Below are positions 23,728 through 31,395 of a DNA stretch of 38,905 bases, one piece after another. Made by a program: the position numbers and the translations under genes. The notes under the pieces are model-generated. The model searched no databases. It was not told the origin of the DNA and worked only from the letters and a program-made list of their open reading frames with translations. The stretch comes from Lentisalinibacter sp035655155 (GTDB taxonomy: Bacteria; Pseudomonadota; Gammaproteobacteria; Steroidobacterales; Woeseiaceae): contig DASRVH010000079.1 of NCBI GenBank assembly GCA_035655155.1, forward strand, positions 1-38,905. Direction: 5' to 3'. Within the stretch, counting starts at the first letter, position 1; each line of letters starts with the position of its first letter.

Positions 23728-25043
23728 GCGGCCCGGCGGTCCGCGCCTTCCGGGCCTCCATCCTGCACCTGCTCGCCGACCCGGGAGACGGGGATGGCGA
23801 CTCGGCGCTGGAGTATTTCGAAGACGGCCTGCTCGTCACCGAAGACGGGAAGGTGGCGCGGGTCGGCCCGGCCGAACCGCTACTTGCGCAGCTGGGCGAC
23901 CAGGGCGGCGACCCGGCGTCCGTCACCGACTACAGCGGCTGTCTCCTGACACCGGGCTTCATCGACTGCCACGTGCATTACCCGCAGATCGACATGGTCG
24001 CCTCCTACGGCGAGCAGTTGCTGCAGTGGCTCGAGCGCTATACCTATCCGACGGAACGCCGCTACGCCGACCGTGCCTTCGCGGACCGCGTGGCCGGCGA
24101 TTTCCTGGACCTGATGCTGGCCCACGGCACCACCTCCGCGCTGATCTTCCCCACGGTCCATGCCGCCTCGGTGGACGCGCTGTTCGAGGCCGCGCTCGCG
24201 CGCCGGCTGCGGGTGGCCTGCGGCAAGGTCCTGATGGACCGCAACTGCCCGGATTATCTGCGCGACACGGCGGAGAGCGGCTACGCCGAGAGCCGGGAAC
24301 TGCTGGAGCGCTGGCACGGCACACAACGGCTCGAGTACGCGATAACGCCCCGCTTCGCCCCCACCTCGAGCCCGGAGCAACTGGCACTGGCCGGCCGCCT
24401 GGCCGGCGAGTTCCCGGAGGCATTCGTGCATACCCACCTCGCCGAGAGTCGGGAAGAGGTGGCCTGGGTGGCCGAGCTGTTCCAGGGGCGGCGCAGCTAC
24501 CTGGACGTGTACCGCGCCGCCGGTCTGCTGCGCGAGCGCGCGGTCTTCGCCCACTGCCTGCACCTGGAGGACGAGGACTACCCGCTCATGGCGGCATCGG
24601 GCGGCGCGATCGCGTTCTGCCCCACCTCGAACTCGTTCATGGGCAGCGGCCTGTTCGATCTCGCGCGTGCGCGTGGCCACGGCATCCCGGTGGGACTCGG
24701 CACCGATATCGGCGCCGGCACGACGCTCAGCCTGCTCGGCACGGCGGCGGAGGCCTACAAGGTGCTGCATCTCCAGGATCAGATGCTTTCGCCGTGGCAG
24801 GCAATGTATCTCGCCACCCTGGGCGCGGCCCGGGCGCTCTCCTGGGACGAGCGCATCGGCAACTTCGAGACCGGGAAGGAAGCGGATTTCGTGGTGCTGG
24901 ACCCCGCCGCCGGTAGCCTGCAGCGGCGGCGGACGGCCGCGGCGGAGGACTTCGCCGAACTCGTATTCGCCCTGCTGATGCTCGGCGACGAGCGCTGCGT
25001 GCGCGCCACGCATATCCTCGGCGAGCCGGTCCGGCCCGTCTGA
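23724..25043 (+). CDS. guaD: Guanine deaminase
   Basis: 439 residues, start overlapping the allA stop (ATGA). It deaminates guanine to xanthine, the entry to the xdh step. Amidohydrolase zinc ligands are visible: H83 and H85 in 'PGFIDCHVHYPQ', His in 'VHTHLAES' (near 240), His in 'AHCLHLED' and Asp in 'GLGTDIGAGTTLS'. 'DMVASYGEQLLQWLERYTYP' is the guanine deaminase-specific block that separates it from other family members. It is the last gene of the operon; a 30-base gap with a loose GCCGGC inverted repeat separates it from the convergent phosphoribosyltransferase. Confidence 0.95.
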   Translation: MSGPAVRAFRASILHLLADPGDGDGDSALEYFEDGLLVTEDGKVARVGPAEPLLAQLGDQGGDPASVTDYSGCLLTPGFIDCHVHYPQIDMVASYGEQLLQWLERYTYPTERRYADRAFADRVAGDFLDLMLAHGTTSALIFPTVHAASVDALFEAALARRLRVACGKVLMDRNCPDYLRDTAESGYAESRELLERWHGTQRLEYAITPRFAPTSSPEQLALAGRLAGEFPEAFVHTHLAESREEVAWVAELFQGRRSYLDVYRAAGLLRERAVFAHCLHLEDEDYPLMAASGGAIAFCPTSNSFMGSGLFDLARARGHGIPVGLGTDIGAGTTLSLLGTAAEAYKVLHLQDQMLSPWQAMYLATLGAARALSWDERIGNFETGKEADFVVLDPAAGSLQRRRTAAAEDFAELVFALLMLGDERCVRATHILGEPVRPV

Positions 25044-25073
25044 AGCCGGCCATTCGCGGGAGTCACGCCGGCG

Positions 25074-25661
25074 TCAGGCCGTCCCTATCTTCTCCGCCAG
25101 GCTCTCGATCAACCGTGCCGCCGCCGGCTTGTTGGCACGAATCTCGTCGCGGCTCAGCCCCTGCAGCTCGTAGGGCAGCACCAGCCAGTTGGCCGTCTCG
25201 TGGATGAAGAAGTCGGGCGGCGCGACGGTGCGCTCGGTCGGCCGATACCAGACCGTCGCCGTGCGGATGTCGTGGGGCAGGTTGCGGCGTGTCTTGCGCG
25301 TCAGCTCGGCGATGACCGCCTGCACGCTCGCGCCGGTGGAGTAGACGTCGTCCACGATCAGCAGGCGGTGCTCCGCCTCGAGGCGGTCCACGAGATACTG
25401 CAGCGCGTGCACCCGTATGCCGGCCGCCGCAGGGTCGCGCTTGTGGTAGGAGTCCGGCCCGGTATAGGACGTGCGCACCGCGATGTGGTCCGTCTCCACG
25501 CCCAGATACTCCAGCCCCTCCTGTACCGCGATGCCGACGGCCGTGCCGCCGCGCCAGAGGCCCACCAGGAAGTCGGGGCGGAATCCGGCGTCGTGGATAT
25601 CGACGGCGAGCCGGAAGGAATCCAGCAGCAGGTCGTTGGCGGCGATGAAGCGGCGTTCCAT
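25074..25661 (-). CDS. Purine-type phosphoribosyltransferase (paralogue A)
   Basis: 195 residues from the ATG at 25661; a longer in-frame start at 25766 crosses the promoter and the neighbouring gene. The PRPP-binding loop is 'RLLIVDDVYSTGASV' (about residues 99-113), and 'GFRPDFLVGLWRGGTAVGIAVQEGL' is the type I phosphoribosyltransferase core. The family is close to bacterial hypoxanthine/xanthine-guanine PRTs, which convert a purine base and PRPP to a nucleotide. The gene converges on guaD and diverges from a clear paralogue, with about 97 bases between starts. Substrate choice cannot be told from sequence. Confidence 0.85.
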   Translation of the reverse strand: MERRFIAANDLLLDSFRLAVDIHDAGFRPDFLVGLWRGGTAVGIAVQEGLEYLGVETDHIAVRTSYTGPDSYHKRDPAAAGIRVHALQYLVDRLEAEHRLLIVDDVYSTGASVQAVIAELTRKTRRNLPHDIRTATVWYRPTERTVAPPDFFIHETANWLVLPYELQGLSRDEIRANKPAAARLIESLAEKIGTA

Positions 25662-25715
25662 GGCGTGTCGATGCCCCCGGGCAAAAACGTTAACATCGGC
25701 GGTCTGGGATTCCAC

Positions 25716-25721
25716 ATTATA
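25716..25721 (-). promoter_or_regulatory. Perfect -10 box for phosphoribosyltransferase A
   Basis: TATAAT on the - strand, about 55 bases before the ATG at 25661. No good -35 is seen at 16-18 bases, so an activator may be needed. On the + strand the overlapping TATAGA (25718-25723) could serve paralogue B. AACGTTAAC lies at 25687-25695, within the leader of A. Confidence 0.45.
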
Positions 25722-25758
25722 GAGATTGCGCCGCCCGCCGCACGCTCCGAAGGACAGG

Positions 25759-26331
25759 ATGGACAAAATCTACATCTCCGCCCAGCGACTGCTGGAAGAG
25801 TCGTTTCTGCTCGGAGCCAAGATCCTCGAGAGCGGCTTCCGCCCGACCATGATCATGGCCATCTGGCGGGGCGGCACACCGGTCGGTATGGCGGTGCAGG
25901 AGCTGCTCTACTACTTCGGCGTGGACTCCGACCACATCGCCATCCGCACTTCCTCCTACCGGGGCATCGACCAGCAGGACGCCGTGGTGAAGGTGCTGGG
26001 TCTCGACTACATCGTGGACAAGATCTGCCATGACGACCGGCTGCTGATCGTCGACGACGTGTTCGACAGCGGCAAGAGCATCGCCGCCGTCATGGAGGAG
26101 CTGAGGCGCAAGACCCGCGCCAACATGCCCGGGGACGTGCGCATCGCGGTGCCCTGGTTCAAGCCCGCGCGCAACCGCACGAGCATGGCGCCCGACTACT
26201 GGAATCACGAGACCGACGAATGGCTGGTCTTCCCCCACGAGGTGCTCGGCCTCGACGCGGACGAGCTGCAGGCGAAGAACCCGGCCCTCCACGACCTGCT
26301 GGCCTCGGCCCGCCGCCCCGCGGACGCCTGA
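25759..26331 (+). CDS. Purine-type phosphoribosyltransferase (paralogue B)
   Basis: 190 residues, ATG 25759 with 'AAGGACAGG' just upstream. The PRPP loop is 'RLLIVDDVFDSGKSI' (about residues 94-108). It aligns along its length with paralogue A: 'SGFRPTMIMAIWRGGTPVGMAVQELL' against 'AGFRPDFLVGLWRGGTAVGIAVQEGL', and 'GVDSDHIAIRTS' against 'GVETDHIAVRTS'. The acidic pair in the PRPP loop is kept, so both should be active, but the loop hood differs (YSTGAS versus FDSGKS), consistent with different base preference. It probably returns purine bases to nucleotides, in competition with the catabolic operon. Confidence 0.86.
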   Translation: MDKIYISAQRLLEESFLLGAKILESGFRPTMIMAIWRGGTPVGMAVQELLYYFGVDSDHIAIRTSSYRGIDQQDAVVKVLGLDYIVDKICHDDRLLIVDDVFDSGKSIAAVMEELRRKTRANMPGDVRIAVPWFKPARNRTSMAPDYWNHETDEWLVFPHEVLGLDADELQAKNPALHDLLASARRPADA

Positions 26332-26338
26332 CACGCCG

Positions 26339-26893
26339 GTGGCGGAGACGCTGCTCATCCTCTTGCTGCTCGGCCTCGCCGTCTGGGCCGTCCTCATCTT
26401 CAATCGCCTCGTCCGCGATCGTAACCGCACCCGGGCCGGCTGGAGTGACATCGACGTGCAGCTGCAGCGCCGCCACGACCTCATTCCCCGGCTCGTCGAG
26501 GCGGTGAAGGCCTACGCCGACTACGAGCGAGCCACCCTGACGGCGGTGACGGAGCTGCGCCGGCGCAGCGAGGACACGGACCGCCCGGCGGCGAAAGCCC
26601 GGCTCGAGGACGAACTCGCCCGCGGCATCGACCGGCTGCTCGCCGTGGCCGAGAGCTACCCGGACCTGAAGGCCAACCGGAACTTCCTCGACCTGCAGGA
26701 GCAGCTCGTCGACACCGAGGACAAGCTGCAGTACGCCCGCCGTTTCTACAACGGCGCGGTGCGTGACCTGAATACGCGCATCCAGTCGTTCCCGGACGTG
26801 ATCGTCGCCCGCACCCTCGGCTTCCGGGAGGCCGAGTACTTCGACGCGGAGGCCGGCACCGAAGCCGCGCCGGCCGTGAAGCTGGGCGCCTGA
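26339..26893 (+). CDS. LemA-family protein
   Basis: 184 residues, GTG start. One N-terminal membrane helix ('LLILLLLGLAVWAVLIF', about 4-20) is followed by the LemA helical bundle: 'NRTRAGWSDIDVQLQRRHDLIPRL' and 'YPDLKANRNFLDLQEQLVDTEDKLQYARRFYNGAVRDLN'. These are strong LemA signatures. LemA proteins sit in the cytoplasmic membrane with the bundle outside; the biochemical role is not settled. The stop overlaps the start of a DUF2207 gene, a frequent partner, so the two probably act together. The last ten residues are a small Ala-rich tail. Confidence 0.92.
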   Translation: MAETLLILLLLGLAVWAVLIFNRLVRDRNRTRAGWSDIDVQLQRRHDLIPRLVEAVKAYADYERATLTAVTELRRRSEDTDRPAAKARLEDELARGIDRLLAVAESYPDLKANRNFLDLQEQLVDTEDKLQYARRFYNGAVRDLNTRIQSFPDVIVARTLGFREAEYFDAEAGTEAAPAVKLGA

Positions 26894-28623
26894 TGCGCCG
26901 GACGGGAAGGACCGCGCTGGCCGCGCTCGCGCTGGTGCCTGTGATGGCTATGGCGGTCACGGTGGCCACGGTGGCCGTCGCCGACGAGCGCATCCACCAC
27001 TACCATGCGGAGATCGACGTGCCGGCGTCCGGCCCCATCACCGTCACCGAGACCATCGAGGTCAGCGCCGAGGGCGAGCGCATCCGGCGCGGCATCTACC
27101 GGGACCTGCCCACCGACTATGAGGATGCGGCCGGCAACCGCATCCGCATCGTGCCGGAGTTCCGCTCGGTGCGGCGCAACGGATCGGCCGAGCCGCACCA
27201 TACCGAGCGGCGCGGCAACGGAATACGCCTGTACGTCGGCTCCGCGGACGAGTTCGTGCCGCCCGGCCGGCATATCTACGAGATCACCTACACGGTGGAC
27301 CGGGTGCTCGGCTATTTCGACGACCACGACGAGCTGTACTGGAACGTCACCGGCAACCAGTGGGCATTCCCCATCGAAGAGTCGGCGGCCACGGTGCACC
27401 TGCCGGAGAGCGTCGATGCGGCCGACATCGCGGTGGAAGCCTATACGGGGCCTTTCGGCGCGACGGGACAGGACTACGAGGCGAGCGTGGATTTCCGCGG
27501 CAACGCGGTCTTCCGCAGCACCCGCGAGCTCGGTCCCGGCGAGGGGCTGACCATCGTCGTCTCCTGGCCGAAAGGCCACGTGGACGAACCGACGGCGGCG
27601 GACGACCTGCGCTTCCTGCTGTCGCAGAACCTGGGCCTGCTGATCGCCCTCTCGGGCGCCGCCGGCTCCCTGTTCTACCTGCTGAGCGCCTGGCGGCGCA
27701 CCGGCGTCGATCCGGAGCCCGGCGTGATCTTCCCTCATTACGAGCCGCCGGAAGGCTACTCGCCGGCCTCGCTCCGCTACGTGGCGGAGATGGGCTACGA
27801 CAAACGCACCTTCACCGCGGCCGTGCTCAACCTGGCGGTGAAGGGCTTCGTCGCCATCGAGGAGGAGGACGACGACTACGCGCTGGCCCGCACCGCGAAG
27901 AAAGACAACGGCTCGCTCGCGCCGGGCGAGTCGGCGCTGCTTTCGACGCTGTTCGCGCTCGGCTACCGGGTGGCGCTGGACAACGAGAACCACAGCGTCG
28001 TCGGCGGCGCCATGAAGGCCCACGAGAAGGCGTTGAAGCGAGACTATTACCAGCGCTACTTCGTCAGCAACAGCTCGCTTCTGCTGCCCGCGGTCGTCCT
28101 GCTGGTGGGTGCCGGTATCGGCGCTGCGATCGCCGACCGGCTTACCCTGTTCGCCGTCATCGCACTCGCGGCCGGCGGAGCCGGCGTCCTGCTGTTCGCC
28201 TGGCTCCTGAAGGCGCCGACGCCGCACGGGCGCAGGCTGCTGGACAAGGTGGAAGGTTTCCGCCTGTACCTGGAGGTGGCGGAGAAGGACGACCTGAACC
28301 TGAGGAATCCGCCAGAGCGAACGCCGGCGCTGTTCGAGACCTACCTCCCCTTCGCCCTGGCGCTGGAAGTGGAGCAGACCTGGGCGGAGCAGTTCGCCGA
28401 CGTCTTCGACCGCCTGCGCGGCGAGACAGGCAGCGACTGGCGCCCGGGCTGGTACGCGGGACGCTGGGACGCCGGCAACCCGGTGAAGATGAGCCGGGCC
28501 GTCGGCAGCTCGCTGAACTCGGCGATTGCTTCGGCGGCCACGCCACCGGGTTCCTCGTCGGGCAGCGGCGGCGGCGGTTCCTCCGGTGGCGGTGGAGGCG
28601 GCGGCGGGGGCGGCGGCTGGTAG
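26893..28623 (+). CDS. DUF2207-family membrane protein with glycine-rich tail
   Basis: 576 residues. A signal peptide (about 1-29) precedes a large beta-rich extracytoplasmic domain ('HYHAEIDVPASGPITVTETI', 'RRGIYRDLPTDY', 'HIYEITYTVDRVLGYFDDHDELYWNVTG'). One helix lies near residue 240 and two more near 400-440, with a cytoplasmic region containing 'GYSPASLRYVAEMGYDKRTFTAAVLNLAVKGFV' in between. This order is that of the DUF2207 family. The end is extremely glycine-rich (12 Gly in the last 13 residues, closing with Trp). It overlaps lemA by one base. The function of the family is unknown; coupling with LemA is common. Confidence 0.87.
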   Translation: MRRTGRTALAALALVPVMAMAVTVATVAVADERIHHYHAEIDVPASGPITVTETIEVSAEGERIRRGIYRDLPTDYEDAAGNRIRIVPEFRSVRRNGSAEPHHTERRGNGIRLYVGSADEFVPPGRHIYEITYTVDRVLGYFDDHDELYWNVTGNQWAFPIEESAATVHLPESVDAADIAVEAYTGPFGATGQDYEASVDFRGNAVFRSTRELGPGEGLTIVVSWPKGHVDEPTAADDLRFLLSQNLGLLIALSGAAGSLFYLLSAWRRTGVDPEPGVIFPHYEPPEGYSPASLRYVAEMGYDKRTFTAAVLNLAVKGFVAIEEEDDDYALARTAKKDNGSLAPGESALLSTLFALGYRVALDNENHSVVGGAMKAHEKALKRDYYQRYFVSNSSLLLPAVVLLVGAGIGAAIADRLTLFAVIALAAGGAGVLLFAWLLKAPTPHGRRLLDKVEGFRLYLEVAEKDDLNLRNPPERTPALFETYLPFALALEVEQTWAEQFADVFDRLRGETGSDWRPGWYAGRWDAGNPVKMSRAVGSSLNSAIASAATPPGSSSGSGGGGSSGGGGGGGGGGGW

Positions 28624-28627
28624 CCCC

Positions 28628-29014
28628 TCAGCCGATGTAATGGATGGCCAGCCCGTTGATCAGGACGTGCAGGACATTGTCGATGATGATCAGCAGCCAG
28701 CCGGCCATCCAGGGCGGCGTATCCGGGGGGAAGCCGGTCTGCGAGCATTCCGCCCAGGGCCGGGAGCCCGGCCAGGGTCGGTTCTTCAGCCAGGCGACGT
28801 AGCGCGCCACGTGCCAGCGGTCCAGCACGAAGTGGCTGCCCGCGATCACCGCAAGCGTCCAGGGATCCTGCGTGATGAACAGGAACGGCAGCACGTAGAA
28901 CAGGCAATGCACCAGGGCGGCGAGTGAGCGGCGGGTCTTCTCCCGCACCATCCAGTCGCTCTGCAGTACGTAGTCGCCGACCGCGTGCGCGACGAGTTGA
29001 TCGGCGGTGAACAT
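28628..29014 (-). CDS. DUF3307-family membrane protein
   Basis: 128 residues. The start 'ADQLVAHAVGDYVLQSDWMVREKTRRSLAALVHCLFYVLPFLF' matches the DUF3307 pattern of small polytopic proteins, with conserved His and Asp residues in the first helices. Further hydrophobic segments lie at about 52-66 and 101-123 ('MAGWLLIIIDNVLHVLINGLAI'). It converges on the DUF2207 gene with a 4-base gap, and diverges from the DevB-like gene. The function is unknown. It has an internal, more polar stretch of about 30 residues ('KNRPWPGSRPWAEC') between helices. Confidence 0.75.
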   Translation of the reverse strand: MFTADQLVAHAVGDYVLQSDWMVREKTRRSLAALVHCLFYVLPFLFITQDPWTLAVIAGSHFVLDRWHVARYVAWLKNRPWPGSRPWAECSQTGFPPDTPPWMAGWLLIIIDNVLHVLINGLAIHYIG

Positions 29015-29096
29015 GTGCTCTCCCGGATGATTTCCCGGCTGCTGTCCCGGTCAAGGAATACGGCCACGGATCGAAGCGGCCAGGCCCCCGCCCGGC

Positions 29097-29102
29097 AGTA
29101 TA
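29097..29102 (-). promoter_or_regulatory. Candidate -10 box for the DUF3307 gene
   Basis: TATACT on the - strand, 82 bases before the ATG at 29014. No convincing -35 at 16-18 bases. Confidence 0.3.
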
Positions 29103-29141
29103 GCGTCCGGCGGGGCGGGCGGCATGCACCAGCGGCGCCCG

Positions 29142-29150
29142 TGCTATATT
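29142..29150 (+). promoter_or_regulatory. Extended -10 promoter for the exporter operon
   Basis: TGCTATATT combines the TG of an extended -10 with a TATATT hexamer, and lies 85 bases before the DevB-like ATG. No strong -35 is visible, as is usual for extended -10 promoters. The leader holds a G7 run (29158-29164). Confidence 0.45.
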
Positions 29151-29235
29151 GCCCGGCGGGGGGGCAATCGTCCCATATACAAGAACAAGAAGCGGCCAGC
29201 CTGTCTGCGGGCCCGGGGAGAAGGGGGAGTCCAGA

Positions 29236-30228
29236 ATGTTGGAGGCTTGTCGGGAATCGCGTCGGCCCGCGCTTGCCGGCGCGCTGGCGGTCGCGATACT
29301 GCTGACCGGTTGCGTCGAGCCGGCGGCATCGATCGAGGATGACGCGGCGCCGGCCGACCCGGCTCCGCCGGCGGCCGTCTCCGCGCTGGGCCGCCTGGAA
29401 CCGAAGCACGGCATCATCACGGTATCCGCCCCCTCGGAGCCGGAGGCAATTTCCGGCACCATACTCGCCGAGTTGCTGGTGGAGGTCGGCGACGACGTGG
29501 AACGGGGGCAGTTGCTCGCGGTATCCGACACGGCCGTTCTGCACGAGGCAGAGATCGCACAGACGGAAGCCGAGCTCGCGCTGGCGCGGCAGGAAGCGCA
29601 AGCCGCCGCCAGCGTCGCCGACGCCACCTGCGTGCGGGCCGGCGTCGCCGGGCGCGAAGCGGCGCGCCTGACCCGGCTGCGCGAACAGAACCTGGCCTCC
29701 GAGGAAGAGACGGACCGCGCCCGCGGCGATGCCGAGGCCTACTCCGCCGACTGCACGGCGGCCCGCAGCCATGCGACGGTGGCGGAATCGGCCGTCGCCG
29801 TGACCGAGGCGCGGCTGGCGCGCCACCGCATCGAACTGCGCCGCTCCCATATTCATGCACCGATGGACGGCCGGGTACTCGCGGTCAACGCCCGCCCGGG
29901 CGAACTGGTCGGCATGGTGGTGGGCATGCAGGGGATCCTGGAGCTCGGCCAGGTCGACCGGATGTACGCGATCGCCGAGGTCTACGAGACCGATGTCGCG
30001 CGGCTGCGCCCCGGCCAGAGGGCCACCGTAACCAGCGCCGCCCTGCCCCGCCCGCTCGGCGGCCGGATCGAGCGTATCCGGCCAAAAGTGCAGAAGCAGG
30101 ACGAAACGCATACGGACCCGGCGGCGCGCAAGGATGCCCGCATCGTCGAGGTCGAGGTGGCTCTGGAGGAGTCCGCGCCGGCTGCCGGCCTGACTCACCT
30201 CCAGGTCGAAGTGATCTTCCAGCCCTGA
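29236..30228 (+). CDS. DevB/HlyD-like periplasmic adaptor lipoprotein
   Basis: 330 residues. ATG 29236 follows 'AAGGGGGAGTCCAGA'. The signal peptide ends in 'LLTGC', so C26 is probably lipidated. A biotinyl-lipoyl-like half ('GTILAELLVEVGDDVERGQLLAV') leads into a long coiled-coil hairpin (about residues 95-200, rich in Ala, Glu and Arg) and returns at 'SHIHAPMDGRVLAVNARPGELVG', followed by a beta-barrel domain. This is a membrane-fusion adaptor. The order adaptor-permease-ATPase and the adaptor's closeness to DevB fit the DevBCA exporters first known from cyanobacterial glycolipid export. No TolC-like outer membrane channel is encoded nearby. Confidence 0.87.
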   Translation: MLEACRESRRPALAGALAVAILLTGCVEPAASIEDDAAPADPAPPAAVSALGRLEPKHGIITVSAPSEPEAISGTILAELLVEVGDDVERGQLLAVSDTAVLHEAEIAQTEAELALARQEAQAAASVADATCVRAGVAGREAARLTRLREQNLASEEETDRARGDAEAYSADCTAARSHATVAESAVAVTEARLARHRIELRRSHIHAPMDGRVLAVNARPGELVGMVVGMQGILELGQVDRMYAIAEVYETDVARLRPGQRATVTSAALPRPLGGRIERIRPKVQKQDETHTDPAARKDARIVEVEVALEESAPAAGLTHLQVEVIFQP

Positions 30229-30243
30229 CGGGCGGCGGCCGGG

Positions 30244-31395
30244 ATGAGCAGGGCACCGATAGGCTGGCTGCAGTTGCGCCACCGCCCCGTGCGGCTGCTG
30301 GTGGCCATCGCCGGCATCAGTTTCGCCGTGCTGCTGATCATGATGCAGCTGGGCTTCCGCTCGGCGCTGTTCGAGAGCGCCGTGCGCTTCCAGGAACGCT
30401 TCGACTACGACGTGGCCCTGTTCAGCCCCGACAGCGTCTTCATCGTGCGCCCGCAGCCCTTCTCGATCCGCCGCCTCTATCAGGCGCTGGCGCTGGAGGC
30501 CGTGGCCGACGTCACCCCGGTCTACATTTTCCCGGCGGTCTGGAAAAGCCCGTGGGGTGCCGACCGGCGCAGTATCAATGCCGTCGGCATCGACCCGGAG
30601 AAAGACGTCCTCAGGACGCCGGGCTTCAGCGAGAACCTGCCCCTGCTCACCCGCCAGGATACGGTCATCTTCGACGCGCTGGCGCGGCCCGAATTCGGCC
30701 CGGTGGCGGCAGCGCTGGCCGACCGGGGCATGCTCACAACGGAAGTGAACGACCGTCGGGTGGACGTGGCAGGCGTGTTCGAGATGGGCACCAGTTTCGG
30801 CATCGACGGCACCATCATCATGAGCGACGACAACTGGCTGCGCCTGTTCCCGGAACGCCCGAGGAACGATATCCAGCTCGGGCTGATCCGCCTGGTCGAC
30901 GACGCCGACCCGGACGCGGCACGCGACCGACTGCGCGCCTATCTGCCGGGGGACGTGCTGGTCATGACCAAGCAGGACTTCATCGACAGGGAAACCGCCT
31001 ACTGGGGCTCCGCCACGCCGATCGGCTACATATTCGCCTTCGGCGCCATCATGGGCTTCGTCGTCGGCGCCATCGTCGTGTACCAGATCCTCTTCGCCGA
31101 CGTCTCCGAGCACCTGAACGAGTACGCGACGCTGCGGGCCATCGGCTACTCCAACCGCTTCGTCTCGGGCATCGTGCTGCAGCAGTCGGTGATACTGGCC
31201 GTGCTCGGATTCCTGCCGGGACTCGCCATCGTCCACTGGCTCTACGGCACCGCCGCCGGCGCCACCAATCTGCCGATCTACATCACCTGGGAACGCACCC
31301 TGAACGTGTTCCTGATGACGCTGGCCATGTGTTCCATCTCCGCGCTGCTGGCGGTGCGCAAGGTACGCCGGCTCGATCCCGCGGAGGTGTTCTGA
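30244..31395 (+). CDS. DevC-like ABC exporter permease
   Basis: 383 residues with the FtsX/MacB topology: one N-terminal helix (about 20-40, 'RLLVAIAGISFAVLLIMMQLGF'), a large periplasmic domain (about 45-255), and three C-terminal helices (about 258-285, 310-335, 350-370). The sequence 'IGWLQLRHRPVRLLVAIAGI' and 'FRSALFESAVRFQERFDYDVALFSP' is typical of DevC. The cytoplasmic 'DVSEHLNEYATLRAIGYSNRF' is the coupling region that contacts the ATPase. The stop overlaps the ATPase start (TGATG). The cargo is unknown; glycolipid or another amphiphile is a guess from the family. Confidence 0.9.
   Translation: MSRAPIGWLQLRHRPVRLLVAIAGISFAVLLIMMQLGFRSALFESAVRFQERFDYDVALFSPDSVFIVRPQPFSIRRLYQALALEAVADVTPVYIFPAVWKSPWGADRRSINAVGIDPEKDVLRTPGFSENLPLLTRQDTVIFDALARPEFGPVAAALADRGMLTTEVNDRRVDVAGVFEMGTSFGIDGTIIMSDDNWLRLFPERPRNDIQLGLIRLVDDADPDAARDRLRAYLPGDVLVMTKQDFIDRETAYWGSATPIGYIFAFGAIMGFVVGAIVVYQILFADVSEHLNEYATLRAIGYSNRFVSGIVLQQSVILAVLGFLPGLAIVHWLYGTAAGATNLPIYITWERTLNVFLMTLAMCSISALLAVRKVRRLDPAEVF

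Noticed and set aside
28561..28620. GlyGly-CTERM sorting signal at the end of the DUF2207 protein
   Set aside because: The glycine run is at the very end with no following hydrophobic helix or basic tail.
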